From Sphingobium fontiphilum (GTDB taxonomy: Bacteria > Pseudomonadota > Alphaproteobacteria > Sphingomonadales > Sphingomonadaceae), in contig NZ_JACIEB010000001.1 in the NCBI RefSeq assembly GCF_014196635.1, forward strand, positions 434,001 to 498,000: 64,000 bases of DNA. Direction: 5' to 3'. Made by a program: the position numbers and the translations under genes. Under the pieces are notes generated by a model, which searched no databases, was not told where the DNA came from, and worked only from the letters and a program-made list of their open reading frames with translations. How positions within the stretch are numbered: the first letter of the stretch is position 1; every line of letters begins with the position of its first letter. Below are positions 61,320 to 64,000 of the stretch, piece by piece.

Positions 61320-61355
61320 CCCATCGCGGCTCGCGGCTTCCCCCATTCCTCAAGC

Positions 61356-61422
61356 GGGGCGGATAGTGATCGCTTCCGCGCCCCGTCAGACCAGGTTCCG
61401 AAGAGGAAGCGCTCGCCTGACG
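61356..61422 (+). other. Two adjacent hairpins in the otsA-purC gap
   Basis: In the 229-base region before purC, GGGGCG (61356-61361) can pair with CGCCCC (61379-61384), and CGTCAG (61384-61389) with CTGACG (61417-61422), the second with an inner TTCC-GAAGA-GGAA. They may be a leader structure of purC, a terminator without T-tract for the upstream operon, or chance. The remaining part of the gap holds no gene I can support. Confidence 0.35.
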
Positions 61423-61548
61423 GCTTGATTGCACCCCCGCCGATATTGCTCTATGGGCCGATCTCAGCAGCCCCGGCACCCGCTGATCCTTTTCGATTCG
61501 CGTTTGCCGGGGCGCATTGTTTTTTGTTGAGAAAAGACAGGAACGCGC

Positions 61549-62331
61549 ATGGCCCGTCGCCGCCAGATTTACGAAGGCAAGGCAAAGATCCTTTACGAAG
61601 GTCCGGAGCCCGGCACCATAATCCAATATTTCAAGGATGACGCGACCGCCTTCAACGCGCAGAAAAAGGGCACGATTTCCGGCAAGGGCGTGCTCAACAA
61701 CCGTATTTCCGAGCATATCTTCACCCTGCTGGGCCAGATCGGCGTGCCCACCCATTTCATCCGCCGCCTGAACATGCGCGAACAACTGGTCCGCCAGGTC
61801 GAAATCGTGCCGATCGAGGTGGTGGTGCGCAATGTCGCCGCCGGTTCGCTCAGCAAGAAGCTGGGGATCGAGGAAGGCACGCAACTGCCGCGCACGCTGA
61901 TCGAATATTGCTACAAGGACGATGCGCTGGGCGACCCGCTGATCTCGGAAGAGCATATCGCCTGTTTCGGCTGGGCCAGTCAGGAAGAGATGCATGACAT
62001 CGCCGACATGGCGATCCGCATCAATGATTTCATGTGCGGGCTGTTCGCCGGCATCGGCATCCGCCTCATTGATTTCAAGCTGGAATTCGGCCGCCTGTGG
62101 GACGGTGATTACAGCCGCATCATCCTGGCGGACGAAATCAGCCCCGATGGTTGCCGCCTGTGGGACATGGCGACCGGCGAAAAGCTGGACAAAGACCGGT
62201 TCCGCCGCGATCTGGGCGGCGAAGTCGAAGCCTATCAGGAAGTAGCCCGTCGCCTGGGCCTCATCCCCGAAGGACTGGACACCACGGTTCTCGACCTCGA
62301 CACCCACCGCAAGAAGCGCGGCAAGGATTGA
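61549..62331 (+). CDS. purC: Phosphoribosylaminoimidazole-succinocarboxamide synthase
   Basis: Joins aspartate to CAIR in purine synthesis. The 260-residue protein begins [21 protein letters not shown] and has [38 protein letters not shown] and [15 protein letters not shown], the SAICAR synthetase signatures. The start has AGGA upstream. purS and purQ follow on the same strand after a small gene on the other strand. Confidence 0.96.
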   Translation: MARRRQIYEGKAKILYEGPEPGTIIQYFKDDATAFNAQKKGTISGKGVLNNRISEHIFTLLGQIGVPTHFIRRLNMREQLVRQVEIVPIEVVVRNVAAGSLSKKLGIEEGTQLPRTLIEYCYKDDALGDPLISEEHIACFGWASQEEMHDIADMAIRINDFMCGLFAGIGIRLIDFKLEFGRLWDGDYSRIILADEISPDGCRLWDMATGEKLDKDRFRRDLGGEVEAYQEVARRLGLIPEGLDTTVLDLDTHRKKRGKD

Positions 62332-62371
62332 TTTTGAGGCGGCGGGGCCGAAGGGCGCCGCCGCTCGACCT

Positions 62372-62521
62372 TCAGCCGTGGGCGCGATAACCGATCAGCA
62401 GGCCAAAGCTGAACGTCGCCAGCAGCGCGAGCTGCACCCGGCCATGCGGGTCGTCATAGCCGACAATCTGCTGTCCCCAGGCGAACAGCCCGACAAACAT
62501 CGCCAGCGCCAGTCCGGTCAT
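62372..62521 (-). CDS. 49-residue membrane protein between purC and purS
   Basis: A frame on the minus strand encodes MTGLALAMFVGLFAWGQQIVG, a polar DDPHGRVQ turn, and a second helix LALLATFSFGLLIGYRAHG: a two-span hairpin membrane protein. Its start region has a GGGGGC stretch upstream. A GC hairpin (GGCGGCG / CGCCGCC, 62338-62364) lies just beyond its stop and the purC stop. It interrupts the pur run on the opposite strand. No family recognised. Confidence 0.6.
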   Translation of the reverse strand: MTGLALAMFVGLFAWGQQIVGYDDPHGRVQLALLATFSFGLLIGYRAHG

Positions 62522-62649
62522 CGCATAGCCCCCGTCATCCGATATGCTAACGCTAGGTCAACAATTCCTAACAAAGGCATAATGACTTGCCTGCGCGCCC
62601 GACCCCGCCTAGGGGGTGGCGCATTACGATCCCAAGGGAGTCTCCAGCG

Positions 62650-62883
62650 ATGAAAGCCCGTGTCTTCGTCACCCTCAAGGGCGGTGTTCTCGATCCGCAG
62701 GGCCGGGCCATCCACCACGCGCTGGAGGGGTTGGGCTTCGCCGGCGTCAATGATGTGCGCGCGGGCAAGCTCATTGAACTGGATCTTGCCGACGGCACCA
62801 GCGACGAAGATCTGGACGCCATGTGCCGCAAGCTGCTGGCCAACACGGTCATCGAAAATTACCGCATCGAAAAGGTCGCCTGA
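62650..62883 (+). CDS. purS: FGAM synthetase accessory subunit PurS
   Basis: PurS is the 77-residue bridging subunit of the three-part FGAM synthetase (PurL-PurQ-PurS). It starts KARVFVTLKGGVLDPQGRAIHHALEGLGF and has VNDVRAGKLIELDL and LANTVIENYRIE, family-typical. The ATG at 62650 is preferred to an upstream in-frame start at 62587 that adds non-conserved residues. Confidence 0.95.
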   Translation: MKARVFVTLKGGVLDPQGRAIHHALEGLGFAGVNDVRAGKLIELDLADGTSDEDLDAMCRKLLANTVIENYRIEKVA

Positions 62884-62886
62884 GCC

Positions 62887-63561
62887 ATGAAATGCGCCGT
62901 CATCGTCTTTCCGGGCAGCAATTGCGACCGCGATCTGGCGGTGGCGTTCGAAGCGGCGACCGGCGTCAAGCCGGTGATGGTGTGGCACCGCGACACGCAA
63001 CTGCCCGATGGGGTGGACCTGATCGGCGTGCCCGGCGGCTTTTCCTATGGCGACTATCTGCGTTCCGGCGCGATGGCGGCCCGATCGCCGGTGATGCAGG
63101 CGGTGGCGGAGGCCGCTTCGCGCGGCACCAATGTTCTGGGCATCTGCAACGGCTTTCAGGTGCTGACCGAAACCGGCCTGCTGCCCGGCGCGCTGCTGCG
63201 CAATGCGGGCGGTCATTTCGTCTGCCGCGACGTGGCGCTGACCGTTGAAAACGCCCAGAGCGCCTTCACCAGCCGCTATGCAGCCGGCGAAGCGATCACC
63301 ATCCCCGTCGCCCACCATGACGGCAATTATTTCGCCGACACTCAAACGCTCGACCGGCTGGAGGGCGAAGGCCGCGTCGCGTTCCGCTATGGCGAGCGCG
63401 TCAACGGGTCGATGCGCAATATTGCGGGCATTCTCAACGAAAGCGGCAATGTGCTGGGCATGATGCCGCACCCCGAACGGGTGATCGAACCGGCCCATGG
63501 CAATACCGACGGCCGCCGCCTGTTCGAAGGGCTGGTGGAAGGGCTGCTCGCCCGCGCCTGA
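62887..63561 (+). CDS. purQ: FGAM synthetase glutaminase subunit PurQ
   Basis: Supplies ammonia from glutamine for FGAM formation. The 224-residue class I amidotransferase has the start [28 protein letters not shown], the nucleophile Cys in [10 protein letters not shown], and the His/Glu pair in MPHPERV. It begins three bases after purS. Confidence 0.96.
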   Translation: MKCAVIVFPGSNCDRDLAVAFEAATGVKPVMVWHRDTQLPDGVDLIGVPGGFSYGDYLRSGAMAARSPVMQAVAEAASRGTNVLGICNGFQVLTETGLLPGALLRNAGGHFVCRDVALTVENAQSAFTSRYAAGEAITIPVAHHDGNYFADTQTLDRLEGEGRVAFRYGERVNGSMRNIAGILNESGNVLGMMPHPERVIEPAHGNTDGRRLFEGLVEGLLARA

Positions 63562-63602
63562 TTTCCATTGGCCCCCGTTGCGCCGCGCGATATAGGGACG
63601 CC

Positions 63603-64000
63603 ATGATCCTCGTCATCGACAATTATGACAGCTTCACCTGGAACCTCGTCCATTATCTGATGGAACTGGGGGCGCAGGTGGACGTGGTCCGCAACGACGC
63701 TATGTCGGCGGGGCAGGCGATCTCCAGCGGGGCGGACGCCTTTCTGCTGTCGCCCGGCCCCTGCACGCCCAATGAAGCGGGCATCAGCCTGGATCTGGTG
63801 GGCGCCTGCGCCGATGCGGGCAAGCCGTTGCTGGGCGTGTGCCTGGGCCATCAGTCGATCGGGCAATATTTCGGCGGCAAGGTGGTGCGCGGCGGCCTGA
63901 TGCACGGCAAGACGTCGCCCGTCAGCCATGACGGCACGGGCCTGTTCGCGGGCATCCCCTCCCCCTTCATCGCCACCCGCTACCATTCGCTGATCGTCGA
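63603..64000 (+). CDS. trpG: Anthranilate/aminodeoxychorismate synthase glutamine amidotransferase (3' end outside window)
   Basis: The first 132 residues are visible: [31 protein letters not shown] and the nucleophile Cys in [13 protein letters not shown], then [10 protein letters not shown] and ATRYHSLIV. These are the marks of TrpG/PabA, which deliver ammonia for anthranilate or aminodeoxychorismate formation. The frame is open at the window edge. It follows purQ by 41 bases. Whether it is TrpG, PabA or both cannot be decided here. Confidence 0.9.
   Translation, partial: MILVIDNYDSFTWNLVHYLMELGAQVDVVRNDAMSAGQAISSGADAFLLSPGPCTPNEAGISLDLVGACADAGKPLLGVCLGHQSIGQYFGGKVVRGGLMHGKTSPVSHDGTGLFAGIPSPFIATRYHSLIV

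Noticed and set aside
61384..61422. SRP RNA (4.5S) domain IV look-alike before purC
   Set aside because: CCAGGTTCCGAAGAGGAAGC resembles the CAGGUCCGGAAGGAAGCAGC core, but the GGAA tetraloop and the symmetric internal loop are not preserved.
1..64000. CRISPR arrays, tRNA, rRNA, insertion sequences, phage genes, attachment sites
   Set aside because: I looked for regular short direct repeats, T-loop motifs such as GGTTCGAATCC, transposase or integrase motifs, and found none that could be supported.

Overview
The window is a chromosomal segment of a GC-rich alphaproteobacterium, most likely of the order Sphingomonadales (Sphingobium/Sphingomonas/Novosphingobium type). This placement is an inference from gene content and order (trpF-trpB-trpA-accD-folC, lepB-rnc-era, otsB-GH15-otsA, an NsrR/globin pair, a propionyl-CoA block with its own regulator), from dense short-overlap operons, and from palindromic repeats between genes. 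I see no phage, insertion sequence, CRISPR array, rRNA or tRNA. The content is mostly core and housekeeping, so the interest lies in regulation, small genes and unusual gene starts.

Layout. 1-3.8 kb: the end of a GGDEF-EAL protein, a DUF952 protein, a ceramide/HpnI-type glycosyltransferase and a divergent LpxL-like acyltransferase. 3.9-9.2 kb: tryptophan and acyl/folate operon trpF, trpB, a small AT-richer membrane protein, trpA, accD, folC. 9.2-15.6 kb: a small Cys-rich protein behind a strong Fur-box match, an AmpG-like permease with a TPR membrane protein, an orphan response regulator, rRNA modification genes (RluB-type, RsmD), a single-domain globin divergent from an NsrR-like repressor, and a GFA-family protein. 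15.7-21.8 kb: UvrD/PcrA helicase, EttA, a secreted M28 peptidase, and a small heptad-repeat lipoprotein with a strong terminator. 21.9-26.4 kb: an archaeal/eukaryotic-type ProRS, PhaR, a PhaC-like hydrolase and a PhaA-type thiolase. 26.5-31.3 kb: alanine racemase, an MHS-family transporter, AqpZ, CsaA and a methyltransferase.

31.4-42.0 kb is the best integrated unit: the route from propionyl-CoA to succinyl-CoA on the minus strand (pccB, thiolase, methylmalonyl-CoA epimerase, methylmalonyl-CoA mutase, bioB, a small membrane protein, pccA). It is divergent from an ScfR/PccR-type regulator, and the intergenic region holds tandem TTTGCAAA motifs. Biotin synthase sits inside the block whose enzyme needs biotin, and a palindromic repeat is read in frame through its N-terminus. 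Four of the five large palindromes in the window lie in or beside this block.

42-56.7 kb: 2OG-Fe oxygenase, glutathione reductase, Pgi, lepB-rnc-era, DUF815 ATPase, TsaC/Sua5, two small overlapping genes, DUF808, a MATE exporter, a MerC-like protein, a MASE1-PAS-GGDEF cyclase and a LysR regulator. 57-61.3 kb: the otsB-GH15-otsA trehalose cluster and a 43-residue membrane protein. 61.5-64 kb: purC, a 49-residue membrane protein on the opposite strand, purS, purQ, and the start of trpG/pabA cut by the window edge.

The observations most worth following are the in-frame palindrome in bioB, the foreign-looking gene between trpB and trpA, the GH15 gene whose conserved N-terminus lies upstream of any canonical start codon, the Fur-box-controlled CCCG protein, and the operator candidates for ScfR and NsrR.
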